NCBI GenBank assembly: GCA_023053685.1
Contig: JALIGW010000026.1
Location: 2,201,318-2,265,317 of the forward strand
Length of the DNA stretch: 64,000 bases
Reading direction: 5' to 3'
From: Diadophis punctatus similis
Lineage: Eukaryota > Chordata > Lepidosauria > Squamata > Dipsadidae
Translations under genes and position numbers: made by a program
Shown: piece after piece, positions 12,793-57,500 of the stretch
Layout of the letters: every line of letters begins with the position of its first letter
Position numbering within the stretch: the stretch's first letter is position 1
Notes under the pieces: model-generated
Database searches by the model: none
Seen by the model: the letters and a program-made list of their open reading frames with translations, nothing else
What the model was told of the DNA's origin: nothing

Positions 12793-13110
12793 CCCTTCCT
12801 TCCTTCCTTCCTTCCTTCCTTCCTTCCCTCCCTCCCTCCCTCCCTCCCTCCCTCCCATCCTTCTTCTTTGCCTGACTTCACTATCTTTCAATCCTTCCCT
12901 CCCTCCCTCCTTCCTTCCCTCCCTCCCTCCCTTTCTTTCTTCTCTCCCTCCCCTTCCTTCCTTCCTCTCTCCTTCCCTCCCTCTCCTTCCTTCCCTCCCT
13001 CCCTCCCTTTCTTCTCTCTCTCCCCTTCCTTCCTTCCTTCCTTCCCTCCCTCCCTCCCTCCCTCCCTCCCTCCCTCCCTCCCTCCCATTCTTATCTCATT
13101 CCATTCTTTC
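12793..13110. repeat. Pyrimidine (TTCC/CCCT)n array
   Basis: About 320 bp of CCTT and CCCT units, C/T on the + strand. Confidence 0.95.
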
Positions 13111-13127
13111 TCCCTCCTCCTCTCCTG

Positions 13128-13197
13128 TTTGAGCAAGTGGGTTGGGCTAGAAGACCTCCAAGGTCTCCTTCCCAACTCTGTTATCCTGTTGTTGTGG
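13128..13197 (+). mobile_element. CR1 LINE 3' terminus
   Basis: Only the last 70 bp of CR1: GGCTAGAAGACCTCCAAGG through the CTCTGTTATCCTG tail. Confidence 0.75.
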
Positions 13198-13585
13198 TTA
13201 GTTTTAAAGTTGGTCTGCTTTTTATTTTTCCCCAGGGAATTGTTGTGCCAAGACAAAAGTAGCTTGGTTAGTTGACAGCTCAAAAACCCATTGCGCAAAC
13301 TTAGAAAATGGGTAAATTCAACAAGCAGGTGGAACGTGTTCAGTGAACGGCCAAAGCTACCCCTTATCTTTTCATCCCCCCCCCCCCCCGTCTCTCTGCA
13401 ATGATATGAGTCTGGCTCCTGGTTTTGAAAATATTTTTCCCAGGGGGCATTTTCAGATCAGACAACATGGACAGTTGAGAACTTTCCATGCGGAATTCAC
13501 ACGGCTGGCTCCTCTTTAATATTTATTTTGTCGTGTTTATTTATTTATTTTTGTCGCCTTTTGTGCTTTTTTGTCTTCCCTGCAG

Positions 13586-46428
<32,843 letters not shown>

Positions 46429-46849
46429 CTAAGCTCTGGGAAACCTCCCCCCCCCCAAGGTTGCCCACCAGTCCTCCTGCTCAAGAAGAATGAGAGAGAG
46501 GGAGGGAGAGAGAGGCTTTGCAACCCACATCCTTCCCCTGGACAGCCTCCCTGATGGGGGGGGGGGGGGCTGGATGCTCCCAGATGTTTTATGCTGAGAT
46601 CTTTTCTTGCAGCGCCTTGGGTTTTTTCCTGTTCTTTCCTTTCCATCCTTGGCCTGCTTGTTTTTTTAAAAAAAACACCGACAACCGCTCCATCGAAATT
46701 CAGCAGCATCCAAAGTCCCCTTTTGAATTTGTGGATTCTGGAGTGGCTACAGCCATTTTTTGTTTGTTTGCAAGTAGCAGAAAGCATTAAGGAGTTAAGC
46801 TTTTCCCGTGGCACAGTGGAATGCTAGATTATCTGTTGTTCTCCTGTCC

Positions 46850-46894
46850 TTTCCTTTCCTTTCCTTCTTCCTCCCTCCCTCCCTCCCTCCCTCC

Positions 46895-46966
<72 letters not shown>

Positions 46967-47090
46967 TTTCTTTCTCTTTCTTTCTCTTTCTTTCTTTCTC
47001 CTTTTCTTTTCTTTTCTTTTCTTTCCTCCCCTTTCTTCCTCCTCCTCTGCTGTCTTTTCTTCTCCCTCTCTTCTTCCCTAACTTCCTCCT
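46850..47090. repeat. (CCTT/TTTC)n array in the PRRC2B 3' UTR
   Basis: CCCT and about 17 TTTC units on the sense strand. Confidence 0.95.
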
Positions 47091-47697
47091 CCATCCTCTA
47101 AGCCCATCAGGGGTTTTTAACCTCCAACCCCCAGGGACGCTCTATCCTTCATTTTATAGCTGAACCTCTCCATGTTCCCCGTTAGATTTTTTTTTTCTTC
47201 CTGCTTCTGATTGACTCACCTGGAAAGGAAACATTTGCCAAACCCCCCCCAAATCATGTGTTCGTTTGTATGGACTTCCTTCTTGGCTAGATATTCCTAC
47301 ATGCAACTTTGTGATCTACCATGGCGTTCCATCAACCTTGAGCCTCAGCTCCTTACCTGAAGGCCTTTTCAACCATACCGTTCTCTCCTCTCTTTCCCTT
47401 TTGCGCTAAAGAAACAAACTTTAGAAATCAACCAAGATAAAAAGAGAGGCCAGAACAGCTATTTCCCCATTGCTTCGTTCCCAAATCCCCAACATCTGGA
47501 AGTCACTTTGAGAGAGACCACCAAGAATCTTCCCAAATCTGCCTCCTCCCTCCCCAAACCAGGGCATCCACGGCCGTTTTTTATTCCTATATGCGATTTA
47601 TTTCCGTGACATTTTTAGACACGGAGTGTGGGAACGTAAGCAGCTCAAGTTTTCTGCTAAATCAGCTGCTTTGCCGGGAAAGTGATTTTTTCAATCT

Positions 47698-47865
47698 TGA
47701 AGAGGTGTGGACTTCAACTCCCAGAGTACTTTCCTCCCAAAGCAGGCTTTTTTTCAGCATTAATTCTGGGCGATGAAGTCTGCATATCTTGAAGCAGGCT
47801 AGCTGGGGAATTCTGGGAGTTGAAGTCCACACATCTTAAAAGTCGCTGAGGTTGGAGAAACACTT
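47698..47865. mobile_element. Family E inverted repeat within the 3' UTR
   Basis: Perfect 20-bp arms TGTGGACTTCAACTCCCAGA (47706-47725) and its complement (47812-47831), with imperfect extension outward. Confidence 0.8.
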
Positions 47866-50800
47866 GACTTCCAGGCATATGTTTATTTGATTGTGGTTTG
47901 AACTTGGGAAAGATGCTTTTTTCCCCCTTTCCCTTCTTCCCATTTTCCTTCCGCTCTCCCCTCCACCCTCCTCCCTCAGTTCATCCTCACTCTGTATTCC
48001 TTCCTTTGCTTTAGCTCATTCTGTTTTTCTTTCTAAGCTCTCTTTCACCCTTTCCATCCTATTTCGCATCCAGCAGTCCGTTTCTGCAGAAACGGAGCAA
48101 AAGGGTCTCTTGGTAACAAACCAGGGCAGGTAAAAATAGAGGGTTTTGTTTTTTTAAATCCCTGCAAAGATCATTTTAAAAAATAAACAAACAGCCATAG
48201 CATGCAGGGAGGGTTTGACATTTTTTTCCCTTCTCTCCCTTTCCAAGCATGATAGCGAAAAATGGCAAAACACCTTTTTGCACGGTGATTGTTGGAAAAA
48301 TACATTAGTAGGGGAGTTCTGCATATATTATTTTTAAGAGGTGGAAAAATGCAGGAGTCATCGGTAAGCCTAGCATCTTCCAAATGTCCTCCTGTCTAGA
48401 CAGGTTTGGCCACAACCTTCACAACACACCCTCCCTGTGGCTGAGAGTTTGCTACTTTAGCTAAGGTGTCCCACCAGCCTCTTGGTTGACAGTTCCCAAC
48501 ACCACATTTTTTTGGGGGGAAAAACATAATGCAAAAACTTCAGAAGCAGACAGGCTTCCTGCTGCTGTGCAAAAGAGGCGATTTTGAATTTTCAATTCCG
48601 GTAACCATCAACATGGCCTTTGTAGTATTTGTTTTTCTGCGAGAGCTTTGTCAATAACGTTGGCTTCGTCAGCTCCTTAGCTTCGTCGGCGTTCATTTGA
48701 GATCCCTTCCCAGCCATCTCCAGAGGTTTAAAATGGAAGGGCGTTTCAATAAAATAGAGAACATTGCTGGGGAGAGGGAGAGGTTTTTGTTTTTAAATGG
48801 GATTGAAATTTGGGGTGGGACAGAACTCTCTACTGCTTGTAGTCGTTTTAGTAATTTGGAGTTTAGTAATTCTTCGATATCTGCCTTCGGAACTCTGCCA
48901 AAATTTCTGTGCATTTTTAACCTTGGTTTTACTCCCTGTAATTCTCCTTTTTTTTTAATTTTTGGCTTCCTTCTATGCCTCTGCTTGAAAAATATTGCAA
49001 GCTGCAGAATTTCTCACTCAAAACGCCTCGAAAACATTTGGAATTGACCCGGCCAGCTCCCTGCAAAAAATAAACAAATTGCAATCTTGGCATAATTGCT
49101 TTGCTTTCCCCTTTAATTTTTCCCTCCCTCTGTGCAAAGATTAGCAAATTGCAATCCTGTTCTTTTAGTGGCAGTCGCTGCTTTGCGCCCTGGGTGAGTT
49201 TTTATTTTTATATTGTTTTCTTCTTCTGGCCGAATTTTTTGGCCTTTTGTCTTTCAAGTTGCCAGGCAGCTAGACTGATTGTTAGATGCAAAAGAGCATC
49301 GTAAGGCTTCTGGTGGGAATTTAAATCAGAACTGCAACTCTTAGAATAGAGGAGATTGTTCTGCCTTTCAGTCGTTTTCTTCCACTCCAGCAAAATTTAA
49401 AAACAAAACAAAACACTAGAATTTATTTATACATATTTGATGTTGTAGGTGAAAAGAGTTAAATACTTCACTGATCTATTTATATAATGTCTGGATTTAT
49501 TTTGCGCAGGTCAGGCCGAGAAAGATTCCATAGATTTTTCTATTTTATCAAAACTTGCTTTCGATTCTGAAGCTTTTTAACCGTAGCCGTTTAAATTTTG
49601 GCTAAATCTTCTCGCTTGATTTTTGTCTGCTGGAACCCCAAACTTGGCGGCACAGAATATTGTGATATTCTTGAAAGAAAACTAAACCCACCTCTGTTTC
49701 CTTCACTACAAATCCAACAAATTTTTTTGTGCGTGTTTCGAGGAAGGAACACTTGAGATGAACCTTGAGATGCAAGCAAAAAGTTTTTCAACCTTATTTC
49801 TGGATGCAGCCGCTGTGATTTTTGCGTCCGACCGACGTGTTGGTGAGAAGAAGCGTGATTCTGCATAAGCATTTTTCTCCTGAGTGAACCGTGTAAATGC
49901 CGAAGGTTGGATATTGGATAAGGTGGGGTTTTTTCCCCTCCCACCAAAAGAAAAGGAGATCGGATCGCTTCCCAAGATTGTGCCTGTCGAATTTTAGCTC
50001 TGCACATGGTATTTGGGGAAAAAAGGAAAAAAAAACAGAACGAAAGAACAGCAGTCTGTTTATAAACCAGAAACAAGCTAATAAGCGCTTCTTTTGATCA
50101 TTATTTTTTTTCTAAGTCGTTTTAAAGCACCAGGTTTTAGCTGCAGTTGTGTTTTTGTTCAGCTACAGACGCCTGTAAATAGAATTTTAATTCTGCATTT
50201 CACCACTTCCTCTCTTGCGTTTCGAGGCTGGCCTGATTTCTCTCCCCCCCCTTGTAAAAACTCCAAAAATTGTTCTTTAAACTGAAGGTGTGTGAAAGAG
50301 AAAAAGGGGGAGGCTAAAGTTTTAAAAGATGAACTAAGATACGTTTATAGATCGTAGTTAACATAGATCTTTTCCCTTCTTGCCTTCTACAAAAGGACCC
50401 TCCGTATTCCTGGCTCCTCTTTTATTTTTTTCGGAGAGTTACAAATGGAAAAGACTTAAAAGCTTAAACTTTATCGTTAGCCACAAGACCCTTGCATGCC
50501 ATTTTTATTCCCCCCTCCCTTTTCCTTTGTGTCTTTTAGCCTTCGGTGTGATGCAAAAATTCTCTTTCCATGTCACTTCAAAATATGGCAGGCAGATTTA
50601 ATTTAATTCGCCTTCATCCGATTGGAAGCGAATTCAAAGCGCTTGGCTTTAATTTGTCCTGTGGCTTTTAATGAGCATTTTTCACCAGAGATGTTGGACT
50701 GAAAATTGTGGGTATCGTAAGCGCTAACACAACACTTGGTCGTCGACACAAGGCTGAACTGCTTAAAGTCCATCGAGGATGATCAAAAGAAGCTGAATAA

Positions 50801-51267
50801 GATGTTGTTCATAGCAAAATTTTCTTCTCTCGTCCTGTATAAATCACATTTTTTTTTATTTTAAAGATGGTATCGTACCTGTTCATGTTTTAATCTTGCA
50901 AACCTGTACAGTAAACTCTTTTTTTGTTTGTTTGTTTTTGTTTTGTTTTTTTGGGGGGGGCCTTCTCCTGTGTTTTGTCTTTTCATGTAGAGCAGATATT
51001 TGAAAGGGCAAACGTTGAATACATTTGCAGACATGCAACACGTTTTAAAATCTTTTCGGAGAACTGCCGAAGCCGGTAAAAGACAGTTCTCGTTCGCCCT
51101 TTTATGGGGTTGGTTTTCTTTTTTCTTTTTTTTTCTTTTTTGGGGGTTTTTTCTTTTTGTTTTTTGTTTGGGTTTTTTTCCCCAGTTTGTATGGTTTCTC
51201 CTTTCAAATATGTGATTGTATTAGCTCTTTCCATACGAAAGAATTATCCTTATTTAAATTAAAAAAA

Positions 51268-51281
51268 AATAAAGAAATAAA
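51268..51281 (+). terminator. PRRC2B: Candidate PRRC2B polyadenylation signals
   Basis: Two AATAAA hexamers (51268-51273 and 51276-51281) are followed within 30 nt by a GT-rich stretch (TTTCGTGTCGTGCTTGG), the layout of a vertebrate cleavage site. Earlier signals could also be used. Confidence 0.6.
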
Positions 51282-51419
51282 AGAAAAGCGAGGCCATTTC
51301 GTGTCGTGCTTGGTCCAGTTTAGCAGAGGCAGGAGTGAAAAATGCGGCTTGAGGAGACAGGTGCAAAATGCCATTTCTGTTGCGAAAAAGATCACACACA
51401 AGATCGCGTTGTATAGCTT

Positions 51420-51865
51420 AAAAGTCTGTCGAGATTCTCAGTCATCCAAGTCATTGTCCCAATGACTTTTCAGGAGGCAACTGGACTTTATTGTTTTTGC
51501 TTTTGCCTCCTGAAAAAGCACCTTTGGGACCAACAATGACTTGGATGACTGAGAATCTCGACAGACTTTTAGCTATATACAATTTTGGATGAACACCCTT
51601 TGAATGGTGTGGGAGTAGGAATGAATTTCCAGAGGGGAAAAAATTGCAGACTACAGGAAGCAGGAGCACCACAGGTGACCCTGACGACACAGATAAACCT
51701 CCAAGTGCTTCAACAACCCTCTAAAAGGATGCAAATGACCAGCTGTCTGCAAGGACTATAAATCCTTCCATTCCCCACCATCCAGTCGGAGCTGAAGAAG
51801 CTTCTTGGATGAGAAGCGAAACGTCTTCGAAAGAAAAAACGAAGTCCAGTTGCCTCCTGAAAAAG
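51420..51865. mobile_element. Penelope-like repeat with long inverted arms and a hammerhead-like motif
   Basis: GAGATTCTCAGTCATCCAAG (51430) and its complement CTTGGATGACTGAGAATCTC (51539) flank a GCCTCCTGAAAAAGCA segment that recurs at 51853. The motif at 51789-51828 reads CTGAAGA, stem GCTTCT/AGAAGC, then GAAACGTC. The family call is from recognition of the widespread GAAGCGAAACGTCTTC sequence. Confidence 0.6.
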
Positions 51866-52329
51866 CACTTTTGGGACATCTATCCAACTGCCTCTCTGAA
51901 ATTCAACTATTTGCATTCACCCGTGTGACTTCGTTTATCTTGTTGCCATACATCACTGCAAGTCATGCAGTTAGCATAGTCGCAAAGCAAGATTTCACTA
52001 GGGTGACTGTGATACCTGCAGAAGAGAGAAATAATTTTGAAGAAATTTAATTTAGGGCCATTTTATTAGGTGGGCATTTGCTCAGCTGCAAATAATTACA
52101 GAAATTGGGTAATGGGAATAGATTTGCAGTGGGAAATGTAGTGTAAAACATCTGGCATTATGAATGTATAAAATATTTTAAAAGTCACGACTTTGCTGGC
52201 TGCAATATCTAAATCAGTAGGTTTGGTATTGCAAGGAATACTAAGAATTCTGGGGACTAGTTTCCCAGCAAAGCAACCAGGTTGCAAATAACTAATCAGG
52301 AGAAAAAAAATAGCACATGGACTCCTCTA

Positions 52330-52572
52330 TGGTTCCTATGGCAACTGTACGGGTCCGTGATGTCACTTCCTGTCCTGCCTTCACGGTGGAGGGGAGTAGA
52401 GCGGATATTATGTCCGCCTCCTCCTTTCTCCCCCTTTTTACAATTGGTACGTCCCACCTCGCCGCCTGAACACCGGTACGAAGGCGAGCGCATGCTAGGA
52501 AAACGGGGGGAGGGCGGGGACAAATTAACGGAGATTGAACCCAGCTGGCGAGCGAGAAGCAGAAGGACGCGG
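52330..52572 (+). promoter_or_regulatory. POMT1: POMT1 promoter and non-coding exon 1
   Basis: A CpG-containing block lies just upstream of a strong donor (GCGG then GTGAGT at 52572/52573). Within it are an RFX X-box-like motif GTTCCTATGGCAAC (52332-52345), a CRE-like TGATGTCA (52358-52365) overlapping an ETS-type CACTTCCTG (52364-52372), and no TATA box. Exon 1 would splice to 54395. The transcription start is not determinable. The motifs are read by eye, and binding is an inference. Confidence 0.6.
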
Positions 52573-53044
52573 GTGAGTTTCTCGAAATAATTCCCGGGTA
52601 TTCTCGATAAGATTTAGACTTTTCCAGCCTTTTGCACACCTCAGCCGGGTGCAAAAGAAGAAGGGGTTGGTGCAAAATGTGGAAGGGTGTGGAGAACAAT
52701 TGCTGGAGAGAGTTTGCACGCTCCAGTGTGGATGCGTTAAAGGCGTTGTCGCACGAGATAAGCTGCCTTTTGCAATGGACTGAGCTGGTGGGTATTGGGT
52801 GGTTCATATTCTGCCTGGTCAGCCAGATGTTTATAGGCTGCAACTGGCATTTTTATCCCCCTATCAAGCCCCCCACCAAGGACCCGGGATAGGCAAATGT
52901 TGTGGTTGGATGTGGGTTAAAGGTATTGCATATCTTTCTAATTTGTTATCTTCTCCACTTCTCCACATACTGCTACTACTCTCCCCTGTTGTTATTCTTA
53001 CGGTTTGTCGCTCAACCAGCCAAATATTTAGACTGCATTTGGCA

Positions 53045-53046
<2 letters not shown>

Positions 53047-53109
<63 letters not shown>

Positions 53110-53119
53110 ATACTAATAC

Positions 53120-53156
<37 letters not shown>
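53047..53156. repeat. (ACT)n(AAT)n(AAC)n array at a CR1 3' end
   Basis: About 21 ACT units grade into AAT and AAC units and meet the CR1 terminus at 53160. Confidence 0.95.
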
Positions 53157-53157
<1 letters not shown>

Positions 53158-53158
<1 letters not shown>

Positions 53159-53940
53159 CAGAGTTGGAAGGGACCTTGGAGGTCTTCTAGTCCAACCCCC
53201 TGCTTAGGCAGGAAACCCTACACTACTTCAGACAAATGGTTATCCAATATCTTCTTTAAAATGTCTAGTGTTGGAGCATTCACAACTTCTGGAGGCAAGC
53301 TGTTCCACGGATTAATTGTTCTGTCAGGAAATTTCTCCTTAGTTCTAAGTTTATTTATTTTATTTTATTTATTTATTATTGGTTCTTCTATGCCGCCCTA
53401 CTCCCGAGGGACACAGGGCAGCTGAGTTGCTTCTCTCCTTGATTAGTTTCCAGCCATTGCTTCTTGTTCTACCCTCAGGGGCTTTGGAGAATAGTTTGAC
53501 TCCCTCTTCTTTGTGGCAGCCCCTCAAATATTGGAAGACTGCTATCATGTCTCCCCTGGTCCTTCTTTTCATTAAACTAGACATACCCAGTTCCAGCAAC
53601 CGCTCTTCATATGTTTTAGCCTCCAGTCCCCTAATCATCTTTGCTGCTCTTTTCTGCACTCTTTCTAGAGTCTCAACATCCTTTTTACATCGTGGCAACC
53701 AAAACTAAATGCAGAATTCCAAGTGTGGCCTTACCAAGGCATTATAAAGTGGTATTATTACTTCACGTGATCTTGATTCTATCCCCCTGTTAATGCAGCC
53801 TAGAACTGAGTTGGCTTTTTTGGCAGCTGCTGCACATTGCCGGCTCATATTTAAATGGTTGTCCACTAGGACTCCAAGGTCCCTCTTACAGTTACTACTG
53901 TTGAACAAGGTACCACATATTGGGCCACCAATCAAGTCCC
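53158..53940 (-). mobile_element. CR1 LINE 3' portion, reversed, with a nested L2-like insert
   Basis: On the minus strand two frames decode the end of CR1 reverse transcriptase: [40 protein letters not shown], then ERVQKRAAKMIRGLEAKTYE and GDMIAVFQYLRGCH. A 75-bp piece at about 53350-53427, carrying TATGCCGCCCTACTCCCGAG, interrupts it and matches the L2-like 3' end near 59130. Confidence 0.9.
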
Positions 53941-53989
53941 TGTAGCTCAGGGTTAAACTGTGGGCTCCTTGGTGCCCGCTGAGCTTGGT

Positions 53990-54045
53990 TGTTTCCTTGC
54001 AGACGTTTTATGACCCTACTAGGTTACATCACCAGTGCTAGTGAG
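53990..54045 (-). repeat. Single hammerhead-like repeat copy
   Basis: The reverse complement of 53999-54037 reads GCACTGGTGATGTAACCTAG and so on to AAAACGTCTGC. The core has decayed (CTGGTGA, TAAA). Confidence 0.65.
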
Positions 54046-54394
54046 TGTGGGGTTTGCACTCTGTTTATATACAGTAGCTTGCCCTGCCAGTGTGATAGGG
54101 GGTGTGGATTTATCCTTGGTAATTCCTCAATTTAGATATTATTCTCTGCTTGATTGTCTGGAGTAAATCCCTGCTTATCTAAAGCATTGGCAGCTGGAGA
54201 AGATGTGTTTCGGTTTTGTTTCCTTATTTTTTTATTGTTTCTTTTCAACGGTGGGGAAACGTGGTTTATCTCTCTGTGTCTGTGGATGGTTGACTGGTCT
54301 GAATAACATAACTTTTCCAGCAATTTGAGAGCATGCCAGATTTTTTCTCTCCCCTGAATGGGACCAATTTTTCTTTCTTTCTTTTTCTTTTTAG

Positions 54395-54539
54395 ATGCCA
54401 CCAGATCATTCTGAAAAATGCTCGGATTCTTAAAGCAGCCAATTGTCTTTTCGGTGGAAATCAATGTCAACCTGGTGGTTTTGACTGTGGTTGGATTGAT
54501 CAGCCGGCTGTGGGCTCTGTCCTATCCCAGAGCTGTAGT
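54395..54539 (+). CDS. POMT1: POMT1 exon 2 with start codon
   Basis: The acceptor TTTTTCTTTTTAG ends at 54394. The main ATG at 54418 (A at -3) opens [11 protein letters not shown], matching the family start. An upstream ATG at 54395, the first base of the exon, opens a 12-codon out-of-frame ORF (stop 54431-54433) that overlaps the main ATG. The exon encodes residues 1-40 and ends with 2 nt of a Val codon at donor GTGAGT. Confidence 0.94.
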
Positions 54540-57500
54540 GTGAGTAAACATATTCCAACATATGGGGATACCATAGATTTAGTAGACTGAAAATGTCCGT
54601 ATGGATAATGGCTCTTCCGAGGATTAAAACAAAACTTTTCTCTCTGTCTATTTATAAAGACCGTCTGCGGAAAACCTCACCGTTGCATTTTTAGAAGCTT
54701 TTAATCCAGACACACAAACTATTTATTATTCAGTCTAGCTTTTGGAGTGTGAAAAAGCCTGGGAAAGGAATTGAGATTAACATTAATCAACTTGTCATGG
54801 TGCACAATGGAGCTTGGATATCTTTTACGCTCTGACGGAATTGTAGCTGAATGGATGAACAGAACTAAACTGCTAAATTTGGCTTCATGCTACATTGTGC
54901 TCCGGATATGCAAGATCATTCTCGACTTAACGGCTGTAATTCAGCCCAAAATTTCAGCTGCTGAGAGAGTTAAAGTCAGTTTTGCCTCATTTTATGACCT
55001 TTCTCGGCACAGATAGTAAGTGAATCTCAGGGGTTAAGTGAATCACTTAACAACCGTGTTACTAATTTAACAACTGCAGTGATTCACTTGCGACCAGTTT
55101 TCACACTTAACAACCGTTGCAGCATCCTGACATGGTCATGTGATCAAAATACAGAGGATCGGCCACGGACTCACATTAATGACGGTTGCAGTGTCCCAGG
55201 ATCACATTTATCCCCTTTTATGACATTATGACAAGCAAAACCAGATTCAGTTAACAACCGAGTTCCTGATTTAAAAACTGTGGTGATTCATGTAACGACC
55301 GTGGCAAGAAAAGTTGTAAAATGGGGCAAAAGCCACTTAGCAAATTTTCTCACTTAGCAACATAAATCCTGGGCTCAATTGCGGTCGTACGTCAAGAACT
55401 ATCTGTAACTTCAATGCTGTCTGATCCTTCTTGTTTTGGAACTGAAATCCGGTGAGTTTCTCCGTTGGGGTGACAAATCCAATTATTTGTGGGGTTTGAT
55501 GAAAAAAGTCTCTTTTTTAAAAAATTATTTTATTGTATTATTCCAGTTTTGATGAAGTTTACTATGGCCAGTTCCTCTCCTTATACATGAAGCGGATATT
55601 TTTCATAGATGATAGCGGGCCGCCGTTCGGTCACATGCTTTTCGCTTTGGGAGGTATGCAAATTTTCAAACAATTCATCCCGTGTTGCAAGAATAAATTA
55701 AGGCATCTCTCCCCACTCTGTATGGTCGGGAATTTGAATATTAGCAAATTGCCTGAAACTTCGCAAATAAAGAGAGGGAAAAATAAAAGCCGGCTAGGTG
55801 ACTTTGGGTCGCTCACCAGGAGACGGGGAATTCTAGTTCCATCTTACTTATGAAAGCCAGCAGGTTGACTTCTGGCCAATCAGCAGGAGATGGTGAGTTC
55901 TAGTCCCGCCTTAAGACATGAAAGGCAGCTGGGTGACTTTGGGCCAATGACCAGGAGACAGTGAGTTCTAGTCCCACCTTAGTCATGAAAGCGGACTGGG
56001 TGACTTTGGGCCAATCACCAGGAGACTGGGAGTTCTTGTCCCGCCTTAAGACATGAAAGGCAGTTGGGTGACTTTGGGCCAATCACAAGGAGACTGGGAG
56101 TTCTAGTCCCACCTTAGTCATGAAAGCGGACTGGGTGACTTTGGGCCAATCACCAGGAGACTGGGAGTTCTTGTCCCGCCTTAAGACATGAAAGCCGACT
56201 GGGTGACTTTGGGCCAGTCCCTCACTCAGCCCAATCTACCTCACAGGGTTGTTGTTGTGGGGAAATTAAGAGGAGGGAGGAATATTAAATATGTTCACCA
56301 CCTTGAGCTATTTCTAAAAACAATAAAGGCATGATGCAAATCAATAAATAAAAATTTTTAAAAATGAAAATAAACGTTGGAAAAAGCTAAGCACAAATTT
56401 CCTTTGCCCCCATAGAAAACAGAAAAAAAATGCACAACATTGGCGTTTAATTAAATGTATTTTTATAGCTGCGCACAGCCTTTTCCTTCTTACAATGTAG
56501 TAAGGCAGGATACTTTTTTAAAAAATCCTTGATTTTACTTTGTTTGGGGGCTCTTGAAGTTTATTTTCTTAGCTGCAATCAAGGAGGAGAGATATAGTCA
56601 AAACTTAAGTCCCAAGACTATTTATTTTATTTATTAGTGACATTTATATCCCACCTCATAGTGCAAGCACTCTCTAAGCAGTTTACACCAGTAAGCAATG
56701 TATATTAATATTGCCCCCAACAATCTGGGTCCCCATTTTACCCACCTCGGAAGGATGGAAGGCTGAGTCAACCTTGAGCCGGTGAGATTTGAACCGCTGA
56801 CCTGCGGATCACAGTCAGCTAAAGTGGCCTGCAGTACCCCACTCTAACTGCTGCGCCACCTCGGCTCTTATGACATTGACATTCCTGCCATGATTAAGTT
56901 CCCCTTCTTTCTTTCAGGTTTACCTTCCTCTCCCCCTTTTGTTAGTCATAATACCTGAATTTCACAATTTGTGGACCAGGCTTTGCTCCTGGGCAGGAGT
57001 TTAATGCATTCTAATATTTTAGGACCCCTGCTTCAATTTGTTTGACTTACGTTAGATCATTTTTAGGACGAAGTGTTTGTGCTGTTTTAGGTATTCTCTA
57101 TTTTTATGGATTTTTATTTTTGTTGTGCGCCGCCCAAAATCCATGGCAGTGGAACATCTGGGCTATGTGTCAATTCAAATAATAAAGAGTTGAACTGATT
57201 ATTGCGTTTGCAAAAAGTTTACAAGATCTGTGTCGAATCTAGATGGAGAAACTGGGGGAAAAAAATCCATATATTGCTGCAAAAACCATAGGGATACATC
57301 CAGATGTTTAGCCAGCGTCCACCTTTAATTTAAGTTTAGGTTCTGTGACCTGGAAATTTTATTTTTCCTTTCTTTTTCAGGTTATTTAGGGGGATTTGAT
57401 GGAAATTTCCTGTGGAACCGGATAGGAGCAGGTAAATTAGTTTCTGAGTCACCCTCCAGCTAAACATTGATAAACTGTTAAAACTAGAGGGGAAAAATAT

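Larger units (their letters stand above)
46429..51285 (+). other. PRRC2B: PRRC2B 3' UTR (approximate)
   Basis: There is no credible coding exon between the stop codon and about 51.28 kb. From about 48.4 kb on, the sequence is mostly AT-rich and free of recognisable repeats, as expected of a long conserved 3' UTR. It carries two clear insertions, a TTTC array (about 46855-47090) and an inverted-repeat element (about 47698-47865). The 3' end is set by two overlapping AATAAA hexamers at 51268 and 51276. The upstream repeat-poor stretch supports transcription through the whole interval, but this is not proven by sequence. Confidence 0.7.

Noticed and set aside
53369..53935. Two minus-strand open frames in POMT1 intron 1
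   Set aside because: They are adjoining pieces of CR1 reverse transcriptase.
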